Source: an uncultured Candidatus Saccharibacteria bacterium (lineage in GTDB: Bacteria; Patescibacteriota; Saccharimonadia; Saccharimonadales; Saccharimonadaceae). From it: 64,000 bases of DNA. Shown piece after piece: positions 50,610 through 60,355 of this stretch. Below the pieces are notes generated by a model. It did no database searches, was not told where the DNA came from, and was given only the letters and a program-made list of their open reading frames with translations. The translations under genes were made by a program, and so were the position numbers. The stretch lies in NCBI GenBank assembly GCA_946530965.1, contig CAMNAK010000001.1, forward strand, positions 124,001-188,000. Reading direction: 5' to 3'. Numbering within the stretch: the first letter of the stretch is position 1; the number at the start of each line of letters is the position of its first letter.

Positions 50610-51617
50610 ATGGCGCAAAACAATCAAGATCCAGAGCCTAGCGGCGAAGTGATAATCTATCAGACCGAGGATGGACTGACTAGGCTTTCGGTCAGCATGA
50701 AAAACGAAACGGTCTGGCTAACAGCCGAACAAATGTCGCGACTATTCGATAAAGCAATCTCGACAATTCGGGAGCATATTGGGCATATATTCGCTGAAGG
50801 AGAGCTCATTGAAGCTGAATGTGTGAGAAAAATCGGAATTTCCGATTTTTCTACTAAGCCTACAAATTTATATAATCTCGACGTCATCATATCCGTCGGC
50901 TACCGCGTAAAATCTAAGCGCGGCACGCAATTCCGTATCTGGGCAAACAAAGTTCTCAAAGAATATCTAATCAAAGGCTTCGCGATGGACGACGAACGCC
51001 TCAAAGGTCGCGGAGGCGGAGATTATTGGAAAGAGCTCTTCGAACGCATCAAAGATATCCGTTCGTCTGAGAAGCTCATGTATCGCCAGGTGCTTGACCT
51101 TTATGCGACCGCCATCGACTATGACCCGAAGGCGAAAGAATCCAAGAAATTCTTTGCGATCGTTCAGAATAAGTTGCATTACGCTACGCATGGTCACACT
51201 GCGGCCGAGCTGATTTTTGAGCGTGTCGACGCGAGCAAAAAGAATGTCGGCATGACCAACTTCCATGGTGAATACCCAACCATAAAAGATGTAGAGGTGG
51301 CGAAGAATTACTTGTCCGAGACTGAACTAAAAGTCCTGAACAACCTTGTTTCGGGCTACTTCGACTTTGCGGAAATTAGTGCTATAGAGCACAAGCCTAT
51401 GCACATGGCTGACTATATCGAGCAGCTTGACAAAATCCTTTCGACGGGCGGCCGCGAACTACTAGATGGTTCTGGCAAAATCGCTCACGAAAAGGCTATC
51501 GAGAAAGCTCGTGCGGAGTATCGCAAGTACGAATTGGATAACCCATCACCTGTAGAGCAGGCGTATTTAGAAGAGCTCAAAAAGGTAGCAAAAATCGCCA
51601 AGAAAAAATCAAGATAA
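50610..51617 (+). CDS. RhuM family protein
   Basis: VWLTAEQMSRLFDKAISTIREHIGHIFAEGEL, TKPTNLYNLDVIISVGYRVKSKRGTQFRIWANKVLKEYLIKGFAMDDERLK. Confidence 0.9.
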   Translation: MAQNNQDPEPSGEVIIYQTEDGLTRLSVSMKNETVWLTAEQMSRLFDKAISTIREHIGHIFAEGELIEAECVRKIGISDFSTKPTNLYNLDVIISVGYRVKSKRGTQFRIWANKVLKEYLIKGFAMDDERLKGRGGGDYWKELFERIKDIRSSEKLMYRQVLDLYATAIDYDPKAKESKKFFAIVQNKLHYATHGHTAAELIFERVDASKKNVGMTNFHGEYPTIKDVEVAKNYLSETELKVLNNLVSGYFDFAEISAIEHKPMHMADYIEQLDKILSTGGRELLDGSGKIAHEKAIEKARAEYRKYELDNPSPVEQAYLEELKKVAKIAKKKSR

Positions 51618-51618
51618 G

Positions 51619-51652
51619 CAAAAATCCCGCACTCAAGATGCGGGATTTGTTT
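51619..51652. terminator. Rho-independent terminator
   Basis: AAATCCCGCActcaagaTGCGGGATTTG. Confidence 0.75.
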
Positions 51653-51661
51653 GTGCTAAGG

Positions 51662-52261
51662 CTACTCCATCTTGGACTCACCGATAACAGCACTGCCAAT
51701 CAGTGACGGCTTATTGCCGTTCAGGCCACTAATACCGGCTACCTTCAGAATGTCGCAAAGGTCGCCAAGTAATATCGTGTCAAAGACGCAACCGTCATGC
51801 AAAAGATATTTTACGAGCTTCTGAGCGATATGCTCGAAGGGCCAAAGAAAAAGCACGTACCAGTCCTCCTTTGTGTTGGGGTGGAAGACGCGGTTTTCGG
51901 CGATCACTTTGGGCAGATCTTCGTTCATGTAGGTCCTGAAATCTTTGATGAAATGCTGGATATTTGCGTCGTCGGAATCTTCTGCGCCAAGAGCGGTATA
52001 CTCGATCTCGATAGCTTCGAGTGCCGAAATGATTTTCTAAGACTGACTCTCAAGCTCGGGTCTAAGAGTGGCCGCATCTTTTGCGATCTCCTTCAGGCGA
52101 GTGAGTGCGCTCGTGGCGGACTTCTCGCATGCTTCGACATGAAGCGGAGTGATTCTCCTGTCTTCGCTGGAATCTTCTATCTCATCTACTACGCCGTAAA
52201 GGTCGCAGAGAGCGGAGAAAAGACCACCAAGGACATTCCATCGGGCAAGAATGATGTTCAT
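51662..52261 (-). pseudogene. Hypothetical 199-codon protein interrupted by in-frame TAG (52037-52039)
   Basis: GGAGG RBS before ATG 52261; frame open after TAG: ...LRPELESQS*KIISALEAIEIEYTALGAEDSDDANIQHFIKDFRTYMNEDLPKVIAENRVFHPN... Confidence 0.6.
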
Positions 52262-52389
52262 AAATAACGCCTCCAAAGTAAGATACTCTAACCGCTTAAG
52301 TTAGGTAGAAATATTATAATATAAAATATGCTATTTATCAAGTGTGGCGTGTCTATTATAACCGCCACATACGCTTTGCTGCCTCCCCA

Positions 52390-52418
52390 TTGACTAATTA
52401 CTCCGCTTATGGTATAAT
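52390..52418 (+). promoter_or_regulatory. Sigma70-type promoter
   Basis: TTGACT-17 bp-TATAAT. Confidence 0.75.
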
Positions 52419-52484
52419 AATAAACACTAGGCGTACTCTCCGCAAAAGAGTACGAGGTCTTTAAGTTTTTAGGAGGAATCTCTC

Positions 52485-53444
52485 ATGAAACAAGCAGTAA
52501 GCGCCACTAAAGAACAGATGTGTGCCGCAATCAACAAGGTTGCGCAAATTATCGGTCATAGACCGGTGATGTCCGAGTATCGTAAGCACTGCACCGAGGA
52601 TATGCCTACCGCAGATACGATACGCCGCCATTTCGGAGGTTGGCTGGAAGCCGTTGAGGCTGCTGGCTATAATCCGGCCCGTTCCAGAAAGCTCACCCGT
52701 CATACGGATTTTGAGCTAGTCGAAGACCTGATCAAGGTCGCTAAAAACCTGGGCTATACTCCCGATCAGAACAGCTATGATGCGCACCGCGATCCCGGCA
52801 TGGCAAGCTCTGTTACTTACGCCCGCCGCTTCGGCAGCTGGCCTATGGCGCTCGAGCGCGCAAGGCTCAAGTATGAAGAGCGAACTTTCACCAAGGAAGA
52901 AGTTATCGACGCAATCGTTTGCGTTGAGCAGATTCTTGGTCGAGCGTTTACTCAAAAAGAATACAATGAGCTTCGCAGTCCGGATATGCCTTGTACGGCC
53001 ACAATCAAAGCGTACTTGGGCGACTGGAAGGCAGCCATGAAGGAAGCCGGCCATGAACGTCTCTGGAACTTCGCTCGCTACACCGATGACGAAATGATCG
53101 CCGTTCTGCAGGATATTGCAGAAACGCTCGGTCATACGCCAAATGTAATTGAGTACGAAGCGAACAGGCCGGAAGATGCGCCGCACTGGAGCGCGACTAT
53201 CTCTTCGCGTTTTGGTTCTTGGGAGAATGCTGCCAAAGCAGCAGGTCTGCCGCCGGTAAACCACGCCCTCTACACTGATGAAGAAATGCTCGAAAAGCTC
53301 AAGACTGTCGCCGAAAGGGCGAACTGCGAGCTCAGTGAGTCAATCTACATCGCCAACCGCGTAAAGGGTGAACCTTCGGTTAGATCACTGCAGATGCGCT
53401 TTGGCTCCTGGAGCAAAGCTCTCGAGCTTGCTGGACTCCTCTAA
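52485..53444 (+). CDS. Five tandem homing-endonuclease-associated (HNH-repeat) domains, no nuclease domain seen
   Basis: About 56-aa repeats each ending FGGWLEAVEAAG / FGSWPMALERA / LGDWKAAMKEAG / FGSWENAAKAAG / FGSWSKALELAG. Confidence 0.8.
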   Translation: MKQAVSATKEQMCAAINKVAQIIGHRPVMSEYRKHCTEDMPTADTIRRHFGGWLEAVEAAGYNPARSRKLTRHTDFELVEDLIKVAKNLGYTPDQNSYDAHRDPGMASSVTYARRFGSWPMALERARLKYEERTFTKEEVIDAIVCVEQILGRAFTQKEYNELRSPDMPCTATIKAYLGDWKAAMKEAGHERLWNFARYTDDEMIAVLQDIAETLGHTPNVIEYEANRPEDAPHWSATISSRFGSWENAAKAAGLPPVNHALYTDEEMLEKLKTVAERANCELSESIYIANRVKGEPSVRSLQMRFGSWSKALELAGLL

Positions 53445-53548
53445 ACAATCAAAATGCCGCCTGGGTTTCTAGGCGGCTTTTTGCGCGCCAACAAATTAGG
53501 TGCGCAAGTAAAATCCCCCCGGCGTTTCCGCGAGGGGGGGTTGTTGAA

Positions 53549-54049
53549 TTAGGTAAAGGAGACATTGACGACTTTCTTGCCGCACTTGACCACAAGGCCG
53601 CTCTTGCTCTCGATAACTTCCCAACCGTCAATGGTAGCGAACTGCTTACGAGGCTTTACGCCGATGTGGCCAGGTGAGAGGAATTTGCCGCCATTCAGGG
53701 CAGCGAGTACTCTTGTGGCGACGGCGGTGCTGAAATCTTTGCCTTCAATCTGGTTGGCGGTATTAGCAGCATCTACGTCCCATTCGTCGCCCTTAGTATT
53801 ACGAATTGAGACTTCTCTGTACATGCCGCTAGTGGTGTTGTGCTTGTTTGTAAGTACGTGCTTGTAGTAGCTCCAGCCTCTAGGCAGTAACATCTTTGCG
53901 GGGCTGATGCTGCTGACGATATAGTGAGGCCAGCAATCGGTGTTTACTTCAAGCTTTTTGTCCTTACTCTTGTTCAGAGCTACAACGGCGATGATGGTGG
54001 CATATGAGTCAAAATCGCATGTCTTTACCTTTTTAATGTTCAGTCCCAT
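53549..54049 (-). CDS. Hypothetical protein
   Basis: 166 aa, GGAGGTCC upstream of ATG, terminator hairpin on 3' side. Confidence 0.5.
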   Translation of the reverse strand: MGLNIKKVKTCDFDSYATIIAVVALNKSKDKKLEVNTDCWPHYIVSSISPAKMLLPRGWSYYKHVLTNKHNTTSGMYREVSIRNTKGDEWDVDAANTANQIEGKDFSTAVATRVLAALNGGKFLSPGHIGVKPRKQFATIDGWEVIESKSGLVVKCGKKVVNVSFT

Positions 54050-54235
54050 AGTCGGACCTCCTCAGTAGTATTTGTACAAGCAATTTTTCGAGGCCGAAGC
54101 CAAGAACCAAAATGCATTTAGTACGCCTATATGATAGCATAATTACGTCTATTTGTCAATAGAGCACAAGCATATAAGCGCTAATAGAATAAACATAACC
54201 TTGAAAAATATTGCAAAATATGCTATAATATAAAC

Positions 54236-54529
54236 ATGAATATTTTGAGATATTTTATCGATCTATATCGTAAAAACCGTCAGCTAGTCCTACTTAGCTG
54301 GATTTACGGTGCTATCGCTGTAATTTTTGTATTTATCGCTGGCATTTTTGCCTTAATTAATCAAAGCGTCGGTATTGCGCTTCTAATAGTACCACTAATA
54401 GCAATCTCCGCCTTGTCAGCAAACATTGTAGCTTGGGCGCTCGCTCGCCTAGTTCTAGATAGCTTCAAAGAGAAGTTTGACGAAGACGAAAAGAGCAGCT
54501 CCAAGACCAATCGCAAGTCATCTAAATAG
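54236..54529 (+). CDS. Small two-TM membrane protein
   Basis: 97 aa, two hydrophobic helices. Confidence 0.6.
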   Translation: MNILRYFIDLYRKNRQLVLLSWIYGAIAVIFVFIAGIFALINQSVGIALLIVPLIAISALSANIVAWALARLVLDSFKEKFDEDEKSSSKTNRKSSK

Positions 54530-54544
54530 CGTAAAATATAGCTA

Positions 54545-55090
54545 ATGGATAAAGAAACAGACACTAGAAATCTTATGGACGAGTATAGGGGCCTTCCAAA
54601 CGAGGAGGTCCTTTCTCGCTTGGATAAGAAACGCACCAGTCTTGAAATCGCGATTGAAAACCTTAGTCACGATTTTAATATTGGTACGATTGTTCGCAAT
54701 GCCAACGCCTTCAATGTCTCGAAAGTGCATATCCTCGGTAAGCGCAAGTATAACCGCCGTGGCGCGATGGTGACAGATAAATATCTCCACATTGATCATT
54801 TTGCAGAGGTTGAAGATTTTGTAAAGGATGCGCACGAGCGTGGTATGAAAACTATTGCTATAGATAATAACCGTCCAGAAAGCAAACCGCTCCAAAACGC
54901 AAATATCGAGCCAAATTCTATACTTGTCTTTGGTTCAGAATCTGACGGTATCTCTCAGGAGCTCCTAGACAAAGCTGACGCTTGTTTCTATATCGAGCAG
55001 CTTGGCTCGACTCGCTCAATCAACGTTGGTTGCGCATCCGCTGTCGCAATGTATGAATTTACACGCAGATTAGGATATTTTAATGCGTAA
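54545..55090 (+). CDS. TrmH/SpoU family RNA methyltransferase
   Basis: LSHDFNIGTIVRNANAFNVSKVHI, ILVFGSESDGISQELLDKAD, LGSTRSINVGCASAVAMYEFTRR. Confidence 0.92.
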   Translation: MDKETDTRNLMDEYRGLPNEEVLSRLDKKRTSLEIAIENLSHDFNIGTIVRNANAFNVSKVHILGKRKYNRRGAMVTDKYLHIDHFAEVEDFVKDAHERGMKTIAIDNNRPESKPLQNANIEPNSILVFGSESDGISQELLDKADACFYIEQLGSTRSINVGCASAVAMYEFTRRLGYFNA

Positions 55091-55643
55091 ACACGAATTG
55101 TCTCAGCACTTTCTTAAAAGCCCAAAACTGGCTCTCTTTTTGATAGGCCATAGTAATATTAAAAAGCGCGACATTGTTATAGATATTGGTGCTGGCTCTG
55201 GTGTAATTACTGCTGCGCTCGCAAAGCGCTGCAAAAAGGTAATTGCAGTCGAGACGGATCATGAAACCGCCGAAGCGCTCCGCAAAAACTTGAAGCACCT
55301 AGACAATGTCGAAATCGTAGAAAAAGATTTCATGGAATACGAGCTTCCAAAAGAAGAATACAAAGTCTTTGCTAACCCACCATTCCATCTAAGCTCAAAG
55401 ATTCTGCACAAGCTAGACGAGGCTCAGAATCCGCCAAAAGCTATATATTTAATACTGCAAAAACAATTCGCTTTGAAGCTTCTGAATAACGACCGCCACT
55501 ATACGTCGCAACTTGGTAAACAGCTATATATTAATTACGCGCCAAGAATTCGCTTGCCGATGCGCCCGAATTATTTCACGCCGCCACCAGCCGTGCCTAC
55601 GGTTCTTCTAGAACTAAAACGTCGTGAAAATTTGCCAGAATAG
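55083..55643 (+). CDS. KsgA/Erm-like rRNA adenine N6-methyltransferase (short)
   Basis: LSQHFLKSPKLALFLI, DIVIDIGAGSGVITAALAKRCKKVIAVETD, VFANPPFHLSSKIL. Confidence 0.85.
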   Translation: MRKHELSQHFLKSPKLALFLIGHSNIKKRDIVIDIGAGSGVITAALAKRCKKVIAVETDHETAEALRKNLKHLDNVEIVEKDFMEYELPKEEYKVFANPPFHLSSKILHKLDEAQNPPKAIYLILQKQFALKLLNNDRHYTSQLGKQLYINYAPRIRLPMRPNYFTPPPAVPTVLLELKRRENLPE

Positions 55644-55714
55644 CGTTAGCGCAATATTGCAAACTGCTCCCGCTTAAACTATAATTTATTTAGTTAATAC
55701 GGGAGCTTTTTAGA

Positions 55715-56323
55715 GTGAAAACAGATAAGAGAAAGTATATTGAAAGCCACTGGCTAGTTTTTGGTGTCAAAGGCGCAATCGGTCTTGTCGCTGGTCTTTG
55801 CCTTATGCTTACAACTAAAACCGACACGAGCTACCTAACTACAATCGTTGGCATTACGATGCTCGCTTTTGCGATTACGGAAATTATGAACACGATCAAT
55901 CGCAAGAAGTTGCAGCGCAACTGGGGCTTCTCGCTCACTATTGGCCTAGTAGAATTCTTTATTGCACTATGTCTACTATTTACAATTAATCTATTTAGCA
56001 ACGAAGGCTGGAATATCGCGCTCCGCATCCCGCTCCTATCTGTATATACTTGTATCGCTTCAATTCTTTCTGTCTTCATTGGCTTCACTTGCTTCGAGGA
56101 TAAGACTGATCGCTTTATGTGGATTGTTATGGGTATGATTGGCTGCGTGCTTGGTCTAGTCATGCTTGCCGGTAGTGGCTTGTCTGAAACTACTCACATT
56201 CAGCTCTTCGGCACTTATCTTCTCGTAAAAGGTCTCACTGATCTCATCTTTGGCATTCATTCTAGGAACGAACTTCTCGAAAAAGCGGCCGCAAGGTCTA
56301 AGAAAGCGAAAGGCAAAAAATAA
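55715..56323 (+). CDS. DUF308/HdeD-like multi-TM membrane protein
   Basis: About six TM segments in 202 aa. Confidence 0.6.
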   Translation: MKTDKRKYIESHWLVFGVKGAIGLVAGLCLMLTTKTDTSYLTTIVGITMLAFAITEIMNTINRKKLQRNWGFSLTIGLVEFFIALCLLFTINLFSNEGWNIALRIPLLSVYTCIASILSVFIGFTCFEDKTDRFMWIVMGMIGCVLGLVMLAGSGLSETTHIQLFGTYLLVKGLTDLIFGIHSRNELLEKAAARSKKAKGKK

Positions 56324-57273
56324 TGCTTTTTGGCTTAGGTAAACCAGCTCTAGTAAAGTATCTCGAAAAGAACCCAAATGTCCATCTTGTTGTGGTTGCG
56401 GGTTCTTATGGTCGCAAGTCTGCAATCCGTGCGCTTGGTATGATTTTGAGCCAAGAATTTAAAGTGAGCTTTGGTCTAAATAAGGGCGAAGTTCCGGAGA
56501 TTATTCTTTTAGACTATGAGTCTGCTGTAAAATTCCCAGATGTAAAGCCAGATATTGTAGCTGTTACCGCCTGCAAGAATAGTGACGAGGCGCAGAGGTA
56601 TTTTGCGCTCGCTAATAAGGCAAAGGCCGTCATTGTAAACCATAATGATGTGCCGAAAGAGTTCATGCAGTATCTAACCAATCAGAATCTCGCGACCTAT
56701 GGTGACGAGCTTCCTGCAAACTATTATTTCGAGGATACCGATCACGAAATCGATGGCCAGGCTGGAGATATTGTAAATATTGACGGAGAGCATATCCCGA
56801 TTAAAATCAAAATTCTAGGCGAACATAACGTCCGTCCGATTTTGATGGCCTGTGCAGTTGGCAGGTTCTTTGGCATGAACCGCCAGAAGATTCTCGAAGG
56901 GGTCGATGCAATTACGCCGCTTCATGGACGCATGTCGCCAGCGAAAGGCATTATGGGGTCGTATATAATCGACGATAGTGCCGATGGTACGCCGACTTCC
57001 GTATATTATGGCCTTCGTGCAATCTATGCTATTCAAGCTCCATCTCGCATTATTGTGACCGATGATGAAAGCAAGCTAAAGAATATGAGCTTGGAGCTTA
57101 TGTCTGAAGCTTTGATTCTAACTGATCATAAACCAGAACAAGACAAGCCAAAGTTCCGCTATTTTACGGATAGATTAGAGCTAATTCATTACCTTGGTAC
57201 GCGTATGGAAGAAAACGGAATCGTGTTGCTTGAAATTCCGCTTCCAGAAATAATTGAAGAATACTTGTGGTAA
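56323..57273 (+). CDS. Mur ligase-like protein with degenerate P-loop
   Basis: VVVAGSYGRKSAIRALGMILSQ; GEHNVRPILMACAVGRFFGMNRQKILEGVDAITPLHGRMSPAKG; IDDSADGTPTSV. Confidence 0.75.
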   Translation: MLFGLGKPALVKYLEKNPNVHLVVVAGSYGRKSAIRALGMILSQEFKVSFGLNKGEVPEIILLDYESAVKFPDVKPDIVAVTACKNSDEAQRYFALANKAKAVIVNHNDVPKEFMQYLTNQNLATYGDELPANYYFEDTDHEIDGQAGDIVNIDGEHIPIKIKILGEHNVRPILMACAVGRFFGMNRQKILEGVDAITPLHGRMSPAKGIMGSYIIDDSADGTPTSVYYGLRAIYAIQAPSRIIVTDDESKLKNMSLELMSEALILTDHKPEQDKPKFRYFTDRLELIHYLGTRMEENGIVLLEIPLPEIIEEYLW

Positions 57274-57286
57274 AATAGGAATATAT

Positions 57287-58057
57287 ATGGCTCAGGTGAT
57301 TACGGTTACAAACCAAAAAGGAGGTGTTGGTAAAACCACGACTACTGTAAATGTCGCGTATTTTCTTGCTAAAGCAGGCCATCCTACTCTTGTTATCGAT
57401 TACGACCCACAGGGTAATGCTAGCACTGGTCTAGGCATCGAAATTAATGACCTAGATAAAACTATGTGTGAAGTAATGCTCGGCGAAGCATCGCTTAACG
57501 ACATTACGATTCAGTTCGAAAAACAGAAGAATCTTTTTGTTGCGCCAACCGTCCCAGAGCTTGCAAACGTTGAACAGGAAATCGTTAGTCAGAAAGGCAA
57601 ATTCGTTCTTCTTCGTAACGCAATTGCCGAAGTCGAAGACAAATACGAGTATATTCTTATTGATAGTGCACCAAGCTTGTCTTTGCTTACTGTCAATGCA
57701 ATGGTTGCCGCGGATTGGCTACTTCTTCCAGTTCAGACAGAATTCTATGCGCTTCAGGGTGTCGCTCAGCTTCTTGAAAGTATGAACCTTGTAAAGCGTG
57801 GTATGAACAAAGATCTTAAGCTCCTTGGCGTCCTAGCTACCATGTATGACAAACGTACAGCTTTAAGCTCCCAGGTTCTTGCCGAAACGAAGAAATACTT
57901 CAAGAACAAGGTATTTGATACGGTTATTCCACGCAGTGTTCGTATTGCAGAAGCACCAAGCCATGGCTTGCCAATTGGTGCATATGATAGGTTTAATAAA
58001 GGTTCTAAGGCGTACAAGTCCTTAGCAGAAGAAATTTTGGAGCGTACAAATGGCTAG
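57287..58057 (+). CDS. parA: Chromosome partitioning ATPase ParA/Soj
   Basis: ITVTNQKGGVGKTTTTVNVAYFLAKAGHPTLVIDYDPQGNASTGLG. Confidence 0.95.
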   Translation: MAQVITVTNQKGGVGKTTTTVNVAYFLAKAGHPTLVIDYDPQGNASTGLGIEINDLDKTMCEVMLGEASLNDITIQFEKQKNLFVAPTVPELANVEQEIVSQKGKFVLLRNAIAEVEDKYEYILIDSAPSLSLLTVNAMVAADWLLLPVQTEFYALQGVAQLLESMNLVKRGMNKDLKLLGVLATMYDKRTALSSQVLAETKKYFKNKVFDTVIPRSVRIAEAPSHGLPIGAYDRFNKGSKAYKSLAEEILERTNG

Positions 58058-58955
58058 AGGATTAGGAAGAGGTTTTGCATCTTTGATTCCAACAGATGTA
58101 ATTGACGAAGAATTTGACCCAACAGCGACCGAAGATAAGGAATCGAGTCAGCTCAAAGAGCTCAAGATCTCGGATATTCAACCAGACATTGATCAGCCGC
58201 GCCGCGAATTTGGGCAGGAAGAGCTGCAGTCGCTTGCAATTTCCATCAAGACTCATGGTCTTATTCAGCCGATTGTCGTTACGAAGGAAGGCTCTAAGTA
58301 TCAGATTGTTGCTGGCGAACGCCGCTGGCGTGCCGCACAGATTGCTGGCCTAGAAAAGATTCCGGCAATTGTTCGTACGATGGATGCTCAGAATCGTCTT
58401 GAAGCTTCTCTTATCGAGAACGTTCAGCGCGAAGATCTAAATGCAATTGAAACCGCAACCGCTTATGCGAAGCTAAAAGACCAGTTCAATATGACTACAA
58501 CCGAAATGGCTCACCGTATTGGTAAGAGTGCTCCGGCAGTTACGAACACGATGCGTCTTCTTGGCTTGCCAGATGAGGCGAAGCGTGCGATGATAGATTA
58601 TAAGCTCACCGAGGGTCAAATGAGGCCTCTTATTAAGGCTACCCCGGAAGAGATTAGGGAAGTGTTACCATACATTATCAACGAGCACTGGAGTGCCAGG
58701 AAGGTTGAGCAGTACATGGTTACGGTGCGTGCCAGAAATAAGGCCGCTGCCGAACAAGCCGAAGCGGCTAAGGCTGCCAGCGAGGAAGACCTCGATCCTG
58801 TAAGTATCGCCAGTGAAAAACGTGCTGAGAGTATCAGCGCAAAGCTTGGCGTAAAAGTCAAAGTCCACACAAGTACGCGTGGCTCGGGTAACATTACGCT
58901 TAGATTTAAAGACGAAAGGGAGTTCGAGAGACTATGTACGATACTAACGACTTAA
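58050..58955 (+). CDS. parB: ParB partition protein
   Basis: IQPIVVTKEGSKYQIVAGERRWRAAQIAGLEKIPAIVR, ASLIENVQREDLNAIETA, HTH region. Confidence 0.95.
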   Translation: MARGLGRGFASLIPTDVIDEEFDPTATEDKESSQLKELKISDIQPDIDQPRREFGQEELQSLAISIKTHGLIQPIVVTKEGSKYQIVAGERRWRAAQIAGLEKIPAIVRTMDAQNRLEASLIENVQREDLNAIETATAYAKLKDQFNMTTTEMAHRIGKSAPAVTNTMRLLGLPDEAKRAMIDYKLTEGQMRPLIKATPEEIREVLPYIINEHWSARKVEQYMVTVRARNKAAAEQAEAAKAASEEDLDPVSIASEKRAESISAKLGVKVKVHTSTRGSGNITLRFKDEREFERLCTILTT

Positions 58956-59476
58956 AGAAAAGCATGAGCGCAGTCATTGATCGCTTCAAAGAAGAAATGA
59001 AGAAGGTTCGCACTGGCCGCGCACATCCAGATATGCTAAGCAATATCAAGGTTGAGGCTTATGGCCAGTTCATGCCACTAAACCAGGTTGCAAACGTAAC
59101 CGTATCTGGCGCATCCATGCTTCTAGTTACACCATTTGATCCACAGAACATTGCAAATATTAGCTCTGCAATCCGTGCCGATCAGGCTCTAGGTCTAAAC
59201 CCTAGCGATGATGGCCACGTTGTTCGTGTACCAATTCCTCCACTAACAGAGGAACGCCGCAAGGAAATTGCAAAGACTGCCAGTTCAAAGGTAGAAGATG
59301 CAAAGATTGCAATGCGCAAACTTCGCGATGATGCTAGAAAAGAAATCAAGGGCGAAGAACTAAGCGACGACGCTAAGAAGCGTGCAGAAAAAGAAGTTGA
59401 CGATATCATTAAAGATTTCAGCGCTCAGGTAGAGAAACTCTTTGCCGAGAAACAAGCCGAAATTATGACAATTTAA
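58934..59476 (+). CDS. frr: Ribosome recycling factor
   Basis: VRTGRAHPDMLSNIKVEAYG, VRVPIPPLTEERRKEIAKTASSKVEDAKIAMRKLRDDA. Confidence 0.96.
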   Translation: MYDTNDLKKSMSAVIDRFKEEMKKVRTGRAHPDMLSNIKVEAYGQFMPLNQVANVTVSGASMLLVTPFDPQNIANISSAIRADQALGLNPSDDGHVVRVPIPPLTEERRKEIAKTASSKVEDAKIAMRKLRDDARKEIKGEELSDDAKKRAEKEVDDIIKDFSAQVEKLFAEKQAEIMTI

Positions 59477-59497
59477 TTCGGAAATTAAGGAGAGAGA

Positions 59498-60355
59498 ATG
59501 TCCGAAAAGGGTGGCGCGTCTGACAAGGATCAGGCAAAAGAATTAAAAGATTTGCAAGTAGAGCAGATCGAGGATTTTGATTCCGAAACAAGCTCGGTCG
59601 AGAAAGAGATGCGCGAGCGTATTGAAAAAGCCGAGAATGATCAGATCGAAGAATCAAGCAAGAAGGACGAAGAAAGCAAAGAGCACTTCGTTCAGCAGAG
59701 TTCTACGACAAAAATCGTATTGATGTCGGTATTTACGACCCTTTTCGGCATTGTCTTTATTTTGGCTCTCGTGGCTGTCGGTATTGGTATTGGCCAGAGC
59801 TCTTTTTGGGCTGCCAATAAAAAGAACGAAGTTCCGAATGAGCAGGTCGTCGAGGTTATCTCTGTAGATTATGGCCTAAAAAGCTATACTTATAGCCTTG
59901 GAGATAAAGAACGTTCTACTGAAGAGCGTGGATATTTGATGGCCGAATATGGCTCGAATGATAACTATGCCATTATCAAGACTATGGCTCAGCTAGAGCG
60001 CCTCGAGTCTATCTACCAGGCGCATGGTGCAGGCGAAACAGATTTTGCTTCCGACCTTGGCGTAAATGCAAGTTTCTTTAGTTCGGGTTCGGTTGTCGCT
60101 TTGTCTGTAGAGAATCAGCAGTTAAATAATATTAAGCTTTCAGGTGTAAGCCGCGACGAGAAGTATAATATTAATGCAACTCTCAGTAGCACTTATTGCG
60201 ACAAGAATGATTTGAAACAGCTTCAAGGTGGCTTGGTCTTGATCAAGATAGATAATATTCAACCACAAAAGATCTCATTACAGCTTGTCGAGAGCATATC
60301 CTGCGCCGAACCGGTCGTTGAAGTAACTCCAGGAGTTGAGGAGGTTGCAGAATGA
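59498..60355 (+). CDS. Single-TM extracytoplasmic protein, tandem paralog 1
   Basis: TM IVLMSVFTTLFGIVFILALVAVGIGIG; shares NYAIIK...GSVVALS...IDNIQPQKISLQ with next gene. Confidence 0.6.
   Translation: MSEKGGASDKDQAKELKDLQVEQIEDFDSETSSVEKEMRERIEKAENDQIEESSKKDEESKEHFVQQSSTTKIVLMSVFTTLFGIVFILALVAVGIGIGQSSFWAANKKNEVPNEQVVEVISVDYGLKSYTYSLGDKERSTEERGYLMAEYGSNDNYAIIKTMAQLERLESIYQAHGAGETDFASDLGVNASFFSSGSVVALSVENQQLNNIKLSGVSRDEKYNINATLSSTYCDKNDLKQLQGGLVLIKIDNIQPQKISLQLVESISCAEPVVEVTPGVEEVAE

Noticed and set aside
48662-52039. Genome-wide TAG recoding
   Set aside because: Intact core genes in the window (e.g. rpoC with TAGTAG) end in TAG, so at most context-specific suppression is possible.
51797-52267. 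Plus-strand 156-aa ORF
   Set aside because: No clear RBS and it overlaps a minus-strand frame with a good RBS and coherent protein interrupted only by one TAG; the minus reading is preferred, though not proven.
55083-55643. Acquired Erm-type macrolide resistance
   Set aside because: The short KsgA/Erm-like protein sits in a housekeeping methylase context; specificity cannot be judged from sequence alone.
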